A stretch of 39,605 bases of DNA from Didymodactylos carnosus (Eukaryota; Rotifera; Eurotatoria; Philodinida; Philodinidae): positions 1 to 39,605 of the forward strand of contig CAJNOQ010000548.1 in the NCBI GenBank assembly GCA_905250885.1. Direction: 5' to 3'. Position 1 is the stretch's first letter; each line of letters begins with the position of its first letter. Below the pieces are notes generated by a model. It saw only the letters and a program-made list of their open reading frames with translations. It was not told the origin of the DNA and ran no database searches. Below, piece after piece: positions 21,395 to 33,951 of the stretch. The position numbers were made by a program, and so were the translations under genes.

Positions 21395-24132
21395 TTTGAC
21401 ATTGTGAATGTTACTAAATTTATAATTTTCTAAAAAAACGAAAAAAATATTATACTACTTCGACAATCGTGCCACCTTTACGCGATGAAGTCGATAAATA
21501 TCTTGATCAGCAAATGAGCTTCATTTACCTTCACAACAGTGTAACCTTTTCTACAAAAAGGAAAATTTCTTTTTCTTTTGGCTCTTTTTATCAGTTTATT
21601 TTTATGAACTGATACAATCCAATGCACAATCTTTTCTAATTAGTAAATATGATTCATTATTCAACAGGAGAAACTAAGAGCATGTTTTTAGAATATAAAA
21701 GCGATTTTGTGACTTTACGAGCGGCGATCTGTTTTAGTCACTCTAATTCCGATTCTGCCTAAATTAGTCAAACCTGGAATTCTAATTTTGCCTTGTCAAA
21801 TTCGAAATTTGTCTGGATTCCAAGTTTACCTGTAACATATATATGTCATTTTTTTCTTTTGATCTGAAGTTCCGCATAACGTGTCTTTGATTGTCTTTGT
21901 TCAAGTACGACTTATTTTATAATTTATAATTCGCTTTATTTCAAGAAGCACGTACATCGTATAAATGAAAGCCTATAGTAAAGAAATTTGAAAATCACTT
22001 AAAATAACTGGAAATTTAATTTAATCCACATATAATAAAATATTATCTTCATAGCTGTAATACTCCAGCAAAATATCCAGATGCTTTAACTGGTGTAACG
22101 GTCGATATTTTTTGCTCTTTTATCTAGATGCTCTAGGAGAAGCATTGAGCATTGCTCGATACATCTACATGCACTAAGTTAAACGCGATACAAATATCAG
22201 TTCATGAGCAATGTTATCGATTTGCATCGAGAGAAACATTTATCTGCATCTAGATACATCGACCAGTACATTGACCACCGGGATATACTGCACGATGCTT
22301 GATGCTTGATACTTTTTCCATGCTTGGGTACCTACAAAGTTAAATTCAAAGTAGCACTTTTATTCTATACAAGTACTAAAGCGTATCAAGAAACCGTAGA
22401 TTTTCGACATTTAAAATTTCATAGTTTTGGTGCCTTATCTACTACTAAGTCACAGCTGGAATTTGTGTTTTTCGATAGACCATGCCGCAAGTGTCTATAG
22501 TCATATATAGTCGATTATCCAAAGTACGACTGTAGTCTTAAATCTTCGAAAAGTTCTATTACGCTATTATTATTATTAAAAAAAATTTGGTTGTCAACTT
22601 CTCGGTGACATCCATATATAAAAATCAACGCTCTACGACCCACAGTATGTGTGAGTACCTTTCGAAACGGACTGATTCTATAAAAGATATAGCAGAGAAA
22701 CCGAAAATGGTAAAAGAATGGAAGATTCCTTCGCTTGAAATTTTCAGACGAGAAGTTCGATTTTCGTAATTCAACAGAAGTGCGAAATGTTAAACATCTT
22801 TTTAACTAATGTCCTGCGTCAATTATTCAAGAATTTATTTGGATGAAAAATGAGTTTAATGAATTGGATGTTATTTAAAAGAACCCACTTTTCTGCTACA
22901 AAACAGTGTATCAGTATCAGATCTGCTTTATTGATAAGCAAACACTATTTGATTCTCCCAGAAGAATAGCTCTAAGGAACTTATATATTAGAATATGTTG
23001 ACTGTTAGCACTGTGATGCCAATCGAGAAATATCAACACTAGCACTCATTACTTTAGGAATTATATTTAACACTTCTTGAGTAAGGATGTTCGCTTTTTG
23101 GTCTTTGTTAATAATGGCTGCATACACTGTTTGAAATTAATCGAGTCATAGAGTCTGAGTAGAAAAATCCGTGTGACTCCTAAAGCTTTTTGGTAGAGAA
23201 ACACTATTTATATGGAGACAATCCGGAACTATACGAGTATTTTTTGTATAAGATTTTGGCGAAACTTTTCACACAAGTATTTATCAGCATTTCTGCTCCT
23301 CACATTATACTTCGGATTGTCGACGTCATTTAGAATACTAAGATTTGTTTAAATGGGCGACAAGATTTCACATATTTAGGACTCTTACCGTGTCTGACTT
23401 CTGTTGTTGTTTTTTTGTAGCTGTATGTTTTTGTTGTGCGATATATGAAACATAGTTCAAATGGAGATATGGAAACATGTCTGGATATTACAACACCTAT
23501 GGTGGTGTATCATCAAAGAAGATTGAATTTCTTTTTATTCTGATTAAAAAGGTCAATAAAATAATCAAATATTTCATATTTAACACGTTCTAACGATCGT
23601 TAGTCGCTTCATATTATTTTATGGATATAATAGCGTATCATTTAATTAACGAAGGCGGCAGAATAAATGACCGTTCTCGTATTTCGACGATTTCTCCTTT
23701 CTCTTAGATTCCCTTGAACTCATTTTTTTTTGAAAGAAATATAGAGGAAATGCTGCCAGTTTTAAATCTCGACGAGCTTTTGGCAAGAAACAACTTTTTC
23801 AATTTTCGCTCTTCATATTTTACAATATAAATAAGTATTTGTAGCCGTTCAAAAGCTCTATCAAACAGTGGATATTCAAAATTCTTCATAATCACAAGTG
23901 ACTGGGACAGAGTTTTTTTCTTTTATCGATTTTGTCAAAAATCATAGTTTTCAAACTGGAATTGAGCTAGTTAGAAAGTTTTATAACTCGGCCAAAACCA
24001 AACAGTTTATAATCCAGTATGTTTTATCTTAAAGCAGAATAATTCTTCTATCACATTCGAACAGAAAAATTTTTATTTTAAAATAAAGTGGGTATGTGTC
24101 ATTTAGATGCAACAAATGGATTCCCAGGGCGA
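21395..24132. other. Gene-free stretch, 2.7 kb
   Basis: I see no convincing gene. About 22080-22300 has an imperfect inverted repeat around GGTCGAT and several CATCTAGATGC-like words, perhaps an old foldback. A 60-codon frame at 22587-22769 and a coding-like stretch near 21455-21560 (PPLRDEVDKYLDQQMSF) have no recognised family. The rest is AT-rich. Confidence 0.35.
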
Positions 24133-24757
24133 AGAATCTTGCATAATGATCATATAAGATGTTGCAAGATCATATTTCAAGATATCACACGATTTTTCAA
24201 GAAATGCCTGCAAGATTCGTTTATAGATTTCGCAAGATTTTTCGTGCAATAAGACCTTGAATGATCATGCAAGAGTAACAAGATCATATAAGAGTTCAGC
24301 ACATTTTATAGGATTATGTGTCTGGTCTCGTCTACTAGATTTTCCCTAGATCCTCTTTTAAAAAAATACCCCTTTCTTTTCATGATATTTTCTGGCATAG
24401 GTAGGACCTTTAAGTCCTTAAGACCGTGTCTCATCACCTTCCTTATAGCTGTACAGTTATCGGTGCTCAGCTGATATGTAAAGTTGAAGAAACAAAAAAA
24501 TTCTAAGTTCTGACATGAGAAAGATACTGCATATATATACGAAAATTTGTGATAAGGATGAGTCATAGCTTCTTGCTAAATCTTGGCAACAAAAACTCAT
24601 TGATCTTGTGAGAAATAAATAAATACTGATCAATATTAGTCAACCTCACCGGTATGATTTTACAAGATCTTACTGTGTTACAGTAAGGTCTTGTCTCTAG
24701 ATCTCATAAGAAAACGACAGATCTTATGTGATCTTGTAACATGAATTTAACTTGGGT
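24133..24757. repeat. Diffuse repeat with CAAGATCATATAAGA motifs
   Basis: The ends look like CCCA(A)G words pointing inward. Both flanks carry many degenerate copies of CAAGATC and ATAAGATC in either orientation. A similar motif set follows a CCCAAGTAAA word at 232-360 in the first element of the window, which suggests a shared repeat family. The internal frames are not protein-like. Confidence 0.35.
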
Positions 24758-25573
24758 TTCTGTTATTTCTTATTCTCTGCGTTGAATGACATACTTATTC
24801 TGTTATCAACATGATATGAATAAATAGATGCACTCTTACCTATTTCTATGCATGAAAACAGAAGATTAGAATTATTACATTTTGATAGATACGTTAAACT
24901 GATAATATTTTATCGTATTGTAAACACATTCAGGCAGTTAAAAACAGTACAGTGCAAATGAGTAGCAGTAAGAAATATGCGATGCGCCCCCTAGAATGGA
25001 TGTAACTTACGCTCCAAAGCGACATCTAGAAAATACACTAGTGAAAATGGATCAACCCATATTTCATAGGGGCATTCTGTTTCACGATTCTTCTACTTTT
25101 AGTTGCGAAGATGTAGGATAACTCAAATGTGTTCACACTATTTAGTTTGGAACAATCGTTGAGTTAACTGTCTTTGCACGCTCACTTTCTGACGCCGCTT
25201 TATCAGAACAAAAAGAAGATTGGTTGCATTTAGTTTTGCATCCTCAGCTGCTTTCTTGACGTTTGCTCGTCAACCATCTTTTTGTTTCTTAGTTTTTCAC
25301 CAATTTATTCTTTAGTTTCCAAGAATCTACAGCTAGATCCTCCAATATATTTTGGTCTAGCGAAGCACAGTTCATTTAACTTCAGAAATGACATTGTGAA
25401 ATTTAGCCACACTCGAAATCGAAATCTGTCAAAATGATTCTTTAGAAGTATTTCTATGTTGGACTTGTTGTGTATTTAGATCAGCTTTGTCGATCTCTGT
25501 GTTCTTTAATTTAGTACTGTTTTAAGTCTTAAAAACTACTGTAATTATTTTAGGTCAACTTTGGTACTCTCAA
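24758..25573. other. Upstream region of the KDM3-like gene
   Basis: No coding sequence is visible. Immediately before the ATG, TTATTTTAG at about 25545-25553 looks like a splice acceptor, so the transcript may have a 5' UTR intron. No clear TATA box was found. Confidence 0.35.
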
Positions 25574-28502
25574 ATGAAACGTTTGCTCGACGATAATTTA
25601 AACGCAAAAAGGCAAAAATCCGAACAAAACTTATCGAGTAAATACAACTATTTTTAACGAATATATCACCGTCAAAGTCTTTTTTTAATCTGAATAGAAA
25701 TCTGCGTACAACATGAACCTTGTCGTCATTTAACAGCCAATATTTCTAGATGTTTTGATTGTTTAAAGAAGAATGGTAGATCAGGTTGTCGTTTTCAAAA
25801 TTATCGAACGTAAATTTTATATTAATTTGAATGGGAGTGCATCAAAAGTATTTTCTATTTTAGTGTGATTTTAGATAAAGAAAATAAAGCAGTATACGAT
25901 TTCAAAACAACAGCTGATCATCTAGTCGAAAATGACAATTCAAGTAAATATTTTTGTGCTAAAGGACTGATAAAATTAATTACTTTTAGAGCCTTTTTTT
26001 CTAGGAAACCCACGATTCTGGCCCGATGATGCAAAAATTATTCTCCAATATATTGCCCAAGTTTTTTGTGATATGGTGTCGTATGAAGAAAATATAATAA
26101 ACATTTATAAAAGTATAGTTTTTACATAATTTTTTATGTTAATTTTTCTATTGATATCCTTCTTTTTTCAACAGAGAAATTACGAATCATGAGGCCTCGT
26201 TTAACAAATATTCGAGAGTTATGTGACAAATGTTCAACGACGTTATTCAATATTCATTTTTTTTGTACTATTTGTGGCTATGCAAGTTGTACTGAATGTT
26301 ATGTAGATAAAATAAGTGAGTAGATTGCTTTTTGATTTCTTCGTTGTTCAGTTTCAGAATCTATTTATGAACTAACTAGAATTGATTTTAATTAAAAATT
26401 CGACTTCTGTATTGATTATGTTGCTTTTCGATCTTTCTATTATCATCTCTATTGAATTTTAGAATCAAATAAAACATTTTTTGGATGTAAACATATAAAA
26501 TCGTTTCGATTAGCGGAATATATTCCATGGACAGGTATCAACAATTGAAGTATTTTTATTATCATTATGATTTTTCTTCTTTTTTTATTTCAGTTCTTGA
26601 TAAGTTACGAGCCGATTGTCAACAGCATATAAAAATAACATATCGATCGATAACAGATTTTATTCAAAATTTGATCGATATACGAGAAGTTCAAGTCGAA
26701 AATATTCCACCAATATTTCAAGATAAAGTTGATAAAAAAAAAATTGAATATTACTGTGATAATCGTTTACCTGTATTTAATGAATCAGAATCACACGATG
26801 TCAAAAAAGTATGATATTTTTTAAAACATTTTTTTCTAAACAGATTATACAAAAATTTGATATTCTAGTTTTTTCACAAATATTGGTCAATTGGTATGCC
26901 AATATTAGTCAAACGTGCACATCGTGGATTATCAAAAAAATTATGGTTGCCTGAATCATTCAAACAAGAAATGTTAAGAATGAACGATTTACCATTACTT
27001 CATGATTGTCAAACATCACAATATTTTCGTTCGACAAAAGAAACTCTTGAACAGTTTTGGAACGGTTTTCAAAATTCAAAAAGTAAAGGATTCTTCTTTC
27101 TTTGATATTGTATATTAAACTGTATTATTATTTAGCACGAATAAAAAACGGTAATAAACCAATGATATTAAAATTAAAAGATTTTCCAACAAAAAAAGAT
27201 TTTGCCACTGTGTTTCCCGAACGATTAAATGATGTAATGAATAATATTCCATTTGGAGAGTACACACGTCGATCGTACACATTCGAAGAACAAACAAAAC
27301 CTGGAGGCCAATTGAATATAGTGGAATGTTTGCCATCAATGATACCGGATTTAGGACCAAAACTTTATATCGCTTATTCCGGTAAGTATTGAAGACGAAC
27401 GATGGTAAATATAAATTAAAGTCTTTTTTTATTTTATTTAACAGGTCGAGAAGATGGCGGCACAAGCGAATGTGGTACAACAAATCTTCACATTGATGTA
27501 TCTGATGCTGTTAATATTCTTGTTCATGTTAATGTTATGGAAGAAAATGAGAGAAATGGTATATTTTTTTATCATATTGCATATGGGTCTCAGTATTTTA
27601 TTCCTAGTATCTTTAGAAGTCAGAAACTTTCTTAATTCATCTCATATTGATGTTGAACAATTACAACGCTTGGATGCTGGTGAGATTGCTGGAGCACTTT
27701 GGACTATATTTCGTGCCGAAGATGTTCCAAAAATAAGAAAATATATAAATGGTGTAAGATTGCAAGATGTAAGACATTTTTTTGTATAAACATCTTTCAG
27801 TTTTTTCATTTTAGTTGAATCATGCTGTAAGACGAAATTACAAAGGTGACCCGATACATGATCAACAAACGTATCTCGAATCCAGTGATGTTGACTCATT
27901 AGAAAAATTAGGAGTAATACCGTATCAAATTGTGCAGTTTTTGGGCGATGCGTTATTCATTCCGAGTAGAGCTCCACATCAGGTATGCAGAAAGCCGAGC
28001 AGCCATTTAGTATTTTATCTTAAAAATTTTATTTCAAATTAAGATACTATGGAGAAAATGAGGTAGCTATGAGGTTGTTGTTTCTTTTTAATATTTCTCA
28101 TGATGATACAAATAATTAGAAGTAGACATGCACGTAGATCGAAGTCACCGCGAAATCTCAATTTTGCTATAGTCACAGATGAAATAAGCCTTATTATAGT
28201 AACACCTATTCTGATTTTGCACTTTCATCTTACTTCTTCTATGTGAGGTCAAAAATCTAAGACCATGTATAAAAGTGGCAGAAGATTTTGTATCGCCCGA
28301 GAATATAGATCGTTGTTTAATCACTACGAACGAATTTCGATCGTTATCAAAAGAACATTCCAATCACGAAGATATCCTTCAAGTAAAGTCTAATCGATTT
28401 GATACATTCTCATTTATTTTTGTATTATTCTCATTTTAGGCTAAGAATATTTTATATTATGCAGTACGAGACGCTTTGCACTCGTTAGCATCCGACAATT
28501 AA
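25574..28502 (+). CDS. KDM3/JMJD1-type JmjC histone H3K9 demethylase
   Basis: Model, all phases consistent: join(25574..25637, 25737..25809, 25864..25943, 26005..26112, 26175..26315, 26463..26534, 26594..26808, 26869..27082, 27136..27381, 27445..27558, 27608..27768, 27815..27982, 28248..28382, 28440..28502), 617 aa. KDM3 enzymes are nuclear Fe(II)/2-oxoglutarate oxygenases that remove H3K9 mono- and dimethyl marks. The KDM3 zinc finger is complete: Cys125, 128, 139, 142, 147, 150, 164 and His166. A cysteine-bearing segment ([17 protein letters not shown]) precedes it. The JmjC domain begins near [14 protein letters not shown]. It keeps the iron ligands His420 and Asp422 ([11 protein letters not shown]) and His551 ([15 protein letters not shown]), and ends with [12 protein letters not shown]. 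At 617 aa it is about half the length of vertebrate KDM3A/B (about 1320-1760 aa), lacking most of the N-terminus. Introns are mostly 46-65 bp. The start of exon 11 could be 27608 or 27617. Confidence 0.9.
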
Positions 28503-28718
28503 TCATCTCATACTGTTTCTTTCCATTTTTATAACATGTCGATTGTTTATATGTATTCTGTTTTCCATTTATGCTTGTATGTGTGTGCGTTTTCTAGTCA
28601 ACGAATTCAATTAATGTAAATACTCTGTTTCATGAACAGTTTTCAACATGCATTTAAGTTTTGCTTTCTTTTTCAACTTTTCTTTATATTTTCTTTTTGA
28701 AAACACTATTGTAATACT

Positions 28719-28724
28719 AATAAA
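28719..28724 (+). terminator. Polyadenylation signal of the KDM3-like gene
   Basis: AATAAA lies 217 bp after the stop codon in AT-rich sequence that carries TG-rich words upstream. It is the first canonical signal on this strand after the gene. Confidence 0.5.
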
Positions 28725-29762
28725 GGAGAAAATACTTCTCGAAAAGTATTTTTATTTAAAAGTATCTTGACAACTCATGAGGAAAATTTGAGACGCTATT
28801 ATAACAATTGCCTTACTATTTGCTCCTGTTTCCATGAAGCTTTTACGCTGTTCACATTTAATCCGAGACAGTGAAGACTGAGAAGATTTTCATTTTTACT
28901 TACCTCAAGAGCTAAGGAGTGTTTAGAAGATACGTTTCTTTAGAAAGGTTTTTTTTGTAGAACTTCCATAGGTCGAGTGTGCCTGTGCTGATTACATCAT
29001 TTAAGAAGAACAATTGACTTTGACCTATCGACTACATCTGATGATTAGAGTCAGAATAAGATCTAGTTGAGATATGAGCCTGACTGGTCAAATTTGAGGA
29101 GAGTGAATGAAATGAAGACGCATACATATAAATGCAGTCATTATATTTTATCTGCTGCTATTTCTCATTAGAGAAAACCTATTGTACATCATATTCATTT
29201 GTATCGAAAAGCAATTCCTAGTAGTTTAACGCTTTCCTTGCTAGTGATTGCTAAAGCGATTGCCGCAACGTTTAAACTCAATCTTCCACAGTCGAATGTT
29301 TGGCAATACTTTTACTTTGGAAGTCTAATCTCGTTTTCACATTTCGAATTACAGTCATGATCTTTGTCCATTTAACACGTTTAGAATTATTTGGACAAGT
29401 TGTTGATTGATGTCGAAAATCTGGCATTTAAAACATTTAAAATGTAAAAGAAGTTTCTTTGTCGTTACACGCACGATAGCGAATGAAAACGAAATAAAGA
29501 AAGCCCTCTTTTAATATGCTTTGAACTTCATCATACGATCGAACATCAACTGACTATAATAGAATAGCATGTTGGAATTCGTTTTATATTGTTGACCGTA
29601 ATTTGCTGTCAATTTGTACGTACGTGAGTTATTGACTGCGTTTTTAATTACTATTTGAATGGTATAACAGTTTTGTCAGTTTATTTGATTTTTATATAGA
29701 AATACTATTGTGAATGTGTCATTCGTGTACTCGATGCATTTTTATTAACAACAGAGATAGCT
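28725..29762. other. Intergenic stretch, no gene seen
   Basis: The sequence is AT-rich and contains no long frame, inverted repeat or structural RNA that I can recognise. Confidence 0.4.
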
Positions 29763-30077
29763 CATATCACCGATAAAAAAAAATTAAAGTTTGTTAAGAG
29801 TTAAAGAAAAGTGCTTTTTCGTATTCAGCACACTTGATAACCTGGAAAATTTCTATTTTTAGCGAGGGGTACCGTCAAAAAGTTAAGAAAAATTTTCAAA
29901 CAAATTGACGCAGAAAAATCCCCATGGTAAAATTAAACAATTTTAAAAATTTTTCTAAACTTTTTGGCGGTACCCCTCGCTAAGAATAGAAAATTTTCCA
30001 GGTTATCAAGTGTGCTGAATACGAAAAAGCACTTTGCTTTAACTCTAAATGAACTTTAATTTTTTGTCGGTGATATG
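29763..30077. mobile_element. ~315-bp foldback element
   Basis: CATATCACCGATAAAAAAAA at 29763 is matched by the inverted sequence ending CGGTGATATG at 30077. The arms continue through GTGCTTTTTCGTATTCAGCA and AGCGAGGGGTACCG, leaving a loop of about 70 bp. A TA inside each end would fit a TA-targeting transposase. It has no coding capacity. Confidence 0.75.
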
Positions 30078-30164
30078 CTTTTACTCTCTCTCTCTCTCAA
30101 GCTAGTTGATACACGTCCGATGTGTAGCGTAATATTACTGTGATTGAATAGCTTCTGACTCGCA

Positions 30165-30494
30165 CGTTAGAAAATTTGATGTTCGCTTCACACTCAACCA
30201 GATTAGATAAAAACTAGGTGCCAGGTGCAAAACCTCTCGATGAATCCAATAGCGGATTGCTTTTAATTTCATTCTGACTTCTCTGGCGTCGACATCTGTC
30301 GTTGGCGCCTTTTTTTTAACTAACGAGAAAAATAAAATTTAGACAAAAACCACGTAGATTATGTCGACGCCAGAGAAGAAGTCAAAATGAAACTAAAAGG
30401 AATCCGCTGTTGGATTCACCGAGAAACTTTGCACCTGACACCCAATTTTTATCCAATTTGGTTGAGTGTGGAGCGAACACTTGCTTTTCTAATG
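30165..30494. mobile_element. ~330-bp foldback element
   Basis: The left arm 30166-30305 (TTAGAAAA...GTGAAGCG region to TGGCGTCGACAT) is inverted at 30355-30493 with roughly 85-90% identity. The short plus-strand frame at 30387-30584 lies mostly in the right arm and is not considered a gene. Confidence 0.65.
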
Positions 30495-30687
30495 ATTGAA
30501 TCTATGAAGGAAGTGAAAAATGACGCGTTATCCATAAATCAGATAGTACGTTCAAAGTTGAGCCAGCTATTAGGAAATATCTAATTTGTATAACCAACAA
30601 AAAGCCTGTAAGAACCATCTTTTTATCTAGTGTCGTTCACAATATGTTCCTGTGTTGCTCTTTTAGTCTTTTACTCTCAAGAACGTG

Positions 30688-31174
30688 TACTGCAGAATAA
30701 ATAAGCTTTTCAGTATTTTTGATATAACTCTTTTTATAGCAAGCTGCACCCTGAAATTCTCTACGAAAGTGTATTGACTGTTTTATTACAAAAATGGACA
30801 GGCTCTATGAAAATTATTAAAATATAAACTCCAAAATGATTAACTACCTAACGTCTTTTCAAAAGGTATATGAGATTAAATATATTCCGATGTTGTCAAA
30901 TGCGCTTTTTCTCATGATAAATATTTAGAGACAGGATAAAGGCACCAATTAACAGCAAGATTTTCTCATATTTTGGCAAGCAAGAATTAAAATACAAAGT
31001 TGTTCAGCACGTTGACCGTTATGTTCGTAAACTTTTGCAGTTCGTAATAAAACAGTCAATACACTGTCGTAGACAATTTCAAGGTGCAACTTTCTATAAA
31101 AATATTATGTCCAGAGCACACATTTGAGAGTTACATCAGAAATACTGAAAATCTTATTTATCCTACAGCACTAC
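30688..31174. repeat. Diverged inverted repeat, arms ~100-130 bp
   Basis: 30690-30789 (with TAAGCTTTTCAGTATTT and GTGTATTGACTGTTTTATTA) is inverted at about 31045-31170 with several substitutions and gaps. The loop is about 250 bp. It is probably an older foldback of the same kind as its neighbours. Confidence 0.55.
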
Positions 31175-32701
31175 TTAATTATGTAGCAAGAAAATATCTT
31201 ACTAAGTCATATTCATAACACACATCCATCGATGGTCGAATTATTAATTATTTTTATCTTCTCTTGTCCATAGAGGAACAATGTGAACATTAAAACAACA
31301 AAGTATTATAGATGAATATAGTGAGATAGATACTTATCGTTGTTTAACTATCTAAAAAATGAATTGAAAAATTGGAACAATTGGAATTTTTATCATCTTC
31401 TTCCCAAGTGTTTTCGATGATTTTTATTGATTCTAATTTTTGTTTCACCATTGAAGCTAACTCACTCACATTAATATGAGATGTGATAGATCCCATACAG
31501 TGGAGGACCAAAATGTTAGAACAAGTGAAAAAAACGGCTAAAATCTATTTTTACTTCACACTAATTGTAACTTGTATATATATACGCTGTTTGTATATGA
31601 ATTTTTGTTTTTGAAGATCTCTGCGAAATCAAAACGTCAGAGTTAACGTAAATAAATGTTGGAAAGTGTCGAATTCACTTCTCCAACATTAATGTTCTTT
31701 TTCAACCGTAATTAAATAAATGAAGCAAACACTTCGATTTGTGAGAGAAAATGCGAATTAGTTATGCACTTTTATTAGAGAGTAATTTGGATAATACCCA
31801 CACAACTTGTATTCGCAAATAATGATAAAGAGATCATAAAATAATTTTGAACAGAATAATAATGGAATTAATTCTAAAAACTGACCGTATTGTTTGTAGA
31901 TGATGGAGGCACTGATGTTTATATTACATTTCGTTGTATTTTAGTATTAGTATTTTTCTAATTTAGCATTGGTACTATCTCCTGATGCGAAAAACTATAG
32001 AATCGTTAGTGTTCGTAGTAATAATTCTTCAATCATTATGACCGACTCTTGAAATATTGATGATTTATTCTCGGTAATATTTTTAAGAATGTTTGCAAAT
32101 TGGAATAAGATTAAATGAATCATATTAGTTACTAAATGTATTTTGATTATTTATAAGGTTTTCTATGGGTAGTTTTCTTCAGCAGTCAGAGTTGAGTATA
32201 TGTAGAGGTTACTAATTCAAGCACTTCTAGCAGCATCTAAAAAAACATACACGTGGGAATGCTTCAAAAGAGTTAAAAAGCAAAGAACTTTTCACGAATC
32301 GGTACTAGTAACTTGATTAATTTTTATCAAGGAGAGAATTTGAGGATATTTATAGGATCTATAGTTATTTATGGTCATTTTTATGTTTATTTATTCTTTT
32401 GAGAAATTAAATTAAATTTTCTCTGTTGAGGTTTTTCTGTCCTATTGTTAGCATTAGTGACTTTTTCCGTGTTGTTTCTATCGATATATTTCGATAAAAT
32501 TATCGTCGAGTATAAATTAGCATAAAGAGAACTGTGTAGTTCATGTTTAATACTGCCTGCTTGACCTTTCTCATTTTTTCTTTAAACTTTCCTCTAAATG
32601 ATGGATATAATTAAAAATCTTTATGTATGATTATTATGCGTCTTGTTTGTGATATGCCATTTTTGGTGTAATCTTATGGTAATTTTTTCAACTTCATAAC
32701 A

Positions 32702-32823
32702 GTCCGAGACTTCATCATAAATTGGAAACACGAATGAATTTCCATAAGGTTCCAGAGGCTAATCTTAATACTGATGAATTGGTAGAATGTATTCACCATA
32801 CTGTTATGTATTATTCCATGTGA
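32702..32823 (+). pseudogene. Orphan coding-like exon, unknown family
   Basis: After an acceptor-like TTCATAACAG the frame reads RLHHKLETRMNFHKVPEAN and then LNTDELVECIHHTVMYYSM, followed by TGA. No upstream exon could be joined to it. About 50 bp of it (around 32733-32783) recur in inverted orientation at 33498-33552 with changes that are largely conservative in the protein. It may be a gene relic that was duplicated in inverted orientation. Confidence 0.3.
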
Positions 32824-33545
32824 AAACCAGAAGAAAATCAAACGCTTGAACCGTCCATTTGTGCAAGAATTAAAAACTGTCTATTTTCAAGTGCATTTAT
32901 TTTTTATTAATATTCATCTGACGATTAAGTTAGAAGCTTAATTAGATGATCAATCGTCATGTTACATTTCAAGTACAATAAATAGTCTAATGCTTTGTCC
33001 TACAACCAAATACTTGAATACAGTTCATTTTTTTTGTATGAATTTATCAATTAACTTTGATTACATTCAATGTTAAGATAAAAAGGATACTTTTTTTCCA
33101 TTATTTGGAGAATTTATGAAGTTATTTTATGAAATAAGACAAATTCGATTAGTAAGAATAGAGAAAACAGATGCTAATTAGTATTTAGTGGAAATTGACA
33201 GAGAAAAATACATAATCAATATATAGAAGAAGATTAAATTTAATTGCCATATTAAGTTTTCATTCTTTCTCACATATCTCATACCACGAAAATATATTAA
33301 GAAAGGCGGCGGGTCGCAGTATTCCGACAATTATTTTCGAACTGCTCTTCAAGAAGTATCTGCAGGATAAGGAGTACGTACCAAAGCGAAAACATACAAC
33401 ATTCCATATCCTATGCTGCATCTTTACTGCACTTTTCATCAATTATTATCGTTTTGTTCTATTCTTATCAATCGAATTTGTATTGTTTCACAAAGTATCA
33501 ATTCACCAGTATTAAGATTAGTTTCTGGAACCCTATGGAAATTCA

Positions 33546-33666
33546 TTTGTATATATTTCGGGTGATTTGAACGGAGTGGTTCAATTTGCCCCCACGAAAA
33601 ATGGTAGTGCGGTTATAATTACTCCAGTTCGCATATATCGACCTTTGATTGTAGCAATGTAATTAA
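33546..33666 (+). pseudogene. Coding-like remnant, weakly Cu/Zn superoxide dismutase-like
   Basis: A plus-strand frame that opens after TAG near 33521 reads FVYISGDLNGVVQFAPTKNG and then SAVIITPVRIYRPLIVAM, ending in TAA. The pattern hydrophobic-SG-L-NG-V-QF...NGS-V-I recalls the first strands of Cu/Zn superoxide dismutase-like domains. No metal ligands are present and no further exons were found. The family suggestion is weak. Confidence 0.2.
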
Positions 33667-33951
33667 TTAATACCAAGCTCAATTAACTAGCAGCCCACAA
33701 AACAGATAGGACGCAGTATTCTCTACAAGATGGACTAACTTTTTATTAAAAAGGTAAAAGTTCACCGTTGAATTAAAGTTGGTTTACATGTATTTAAAAT
33801 AAGAAGTTGATGCCTGGTTATAATTATCCCATTCTACTCTAACTAGGCTACAAAAATGACCTTGACAGTTTGAGCGCAAGATACTTTTCGTCTCTACCAG
33901 TTTACCTGAAAGTTTTCCATCTGAGTTCCAATCCCATTACTTTTCTATAGT

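Larger units (their letters stand above)
31175..33951. other. Intergenic region with coding-like relics
   Basis: No complete gene was found. CAGTGGAGGACCAAAATGTT at about 31499 resembles one end of a Tc1-like element, but no matching end was seen. Segments at 32702-32823 and 33495-33665 look coding-like and share an inverted similarity (separate entries). Confidence 0.35.

Noticed and set aside
27115-27483. 122-aa minus-strand frame opposite the KDM3 gene
   Set aside because: It overlaps two well-supported JmjC exons and their intron, so it is a shadow.
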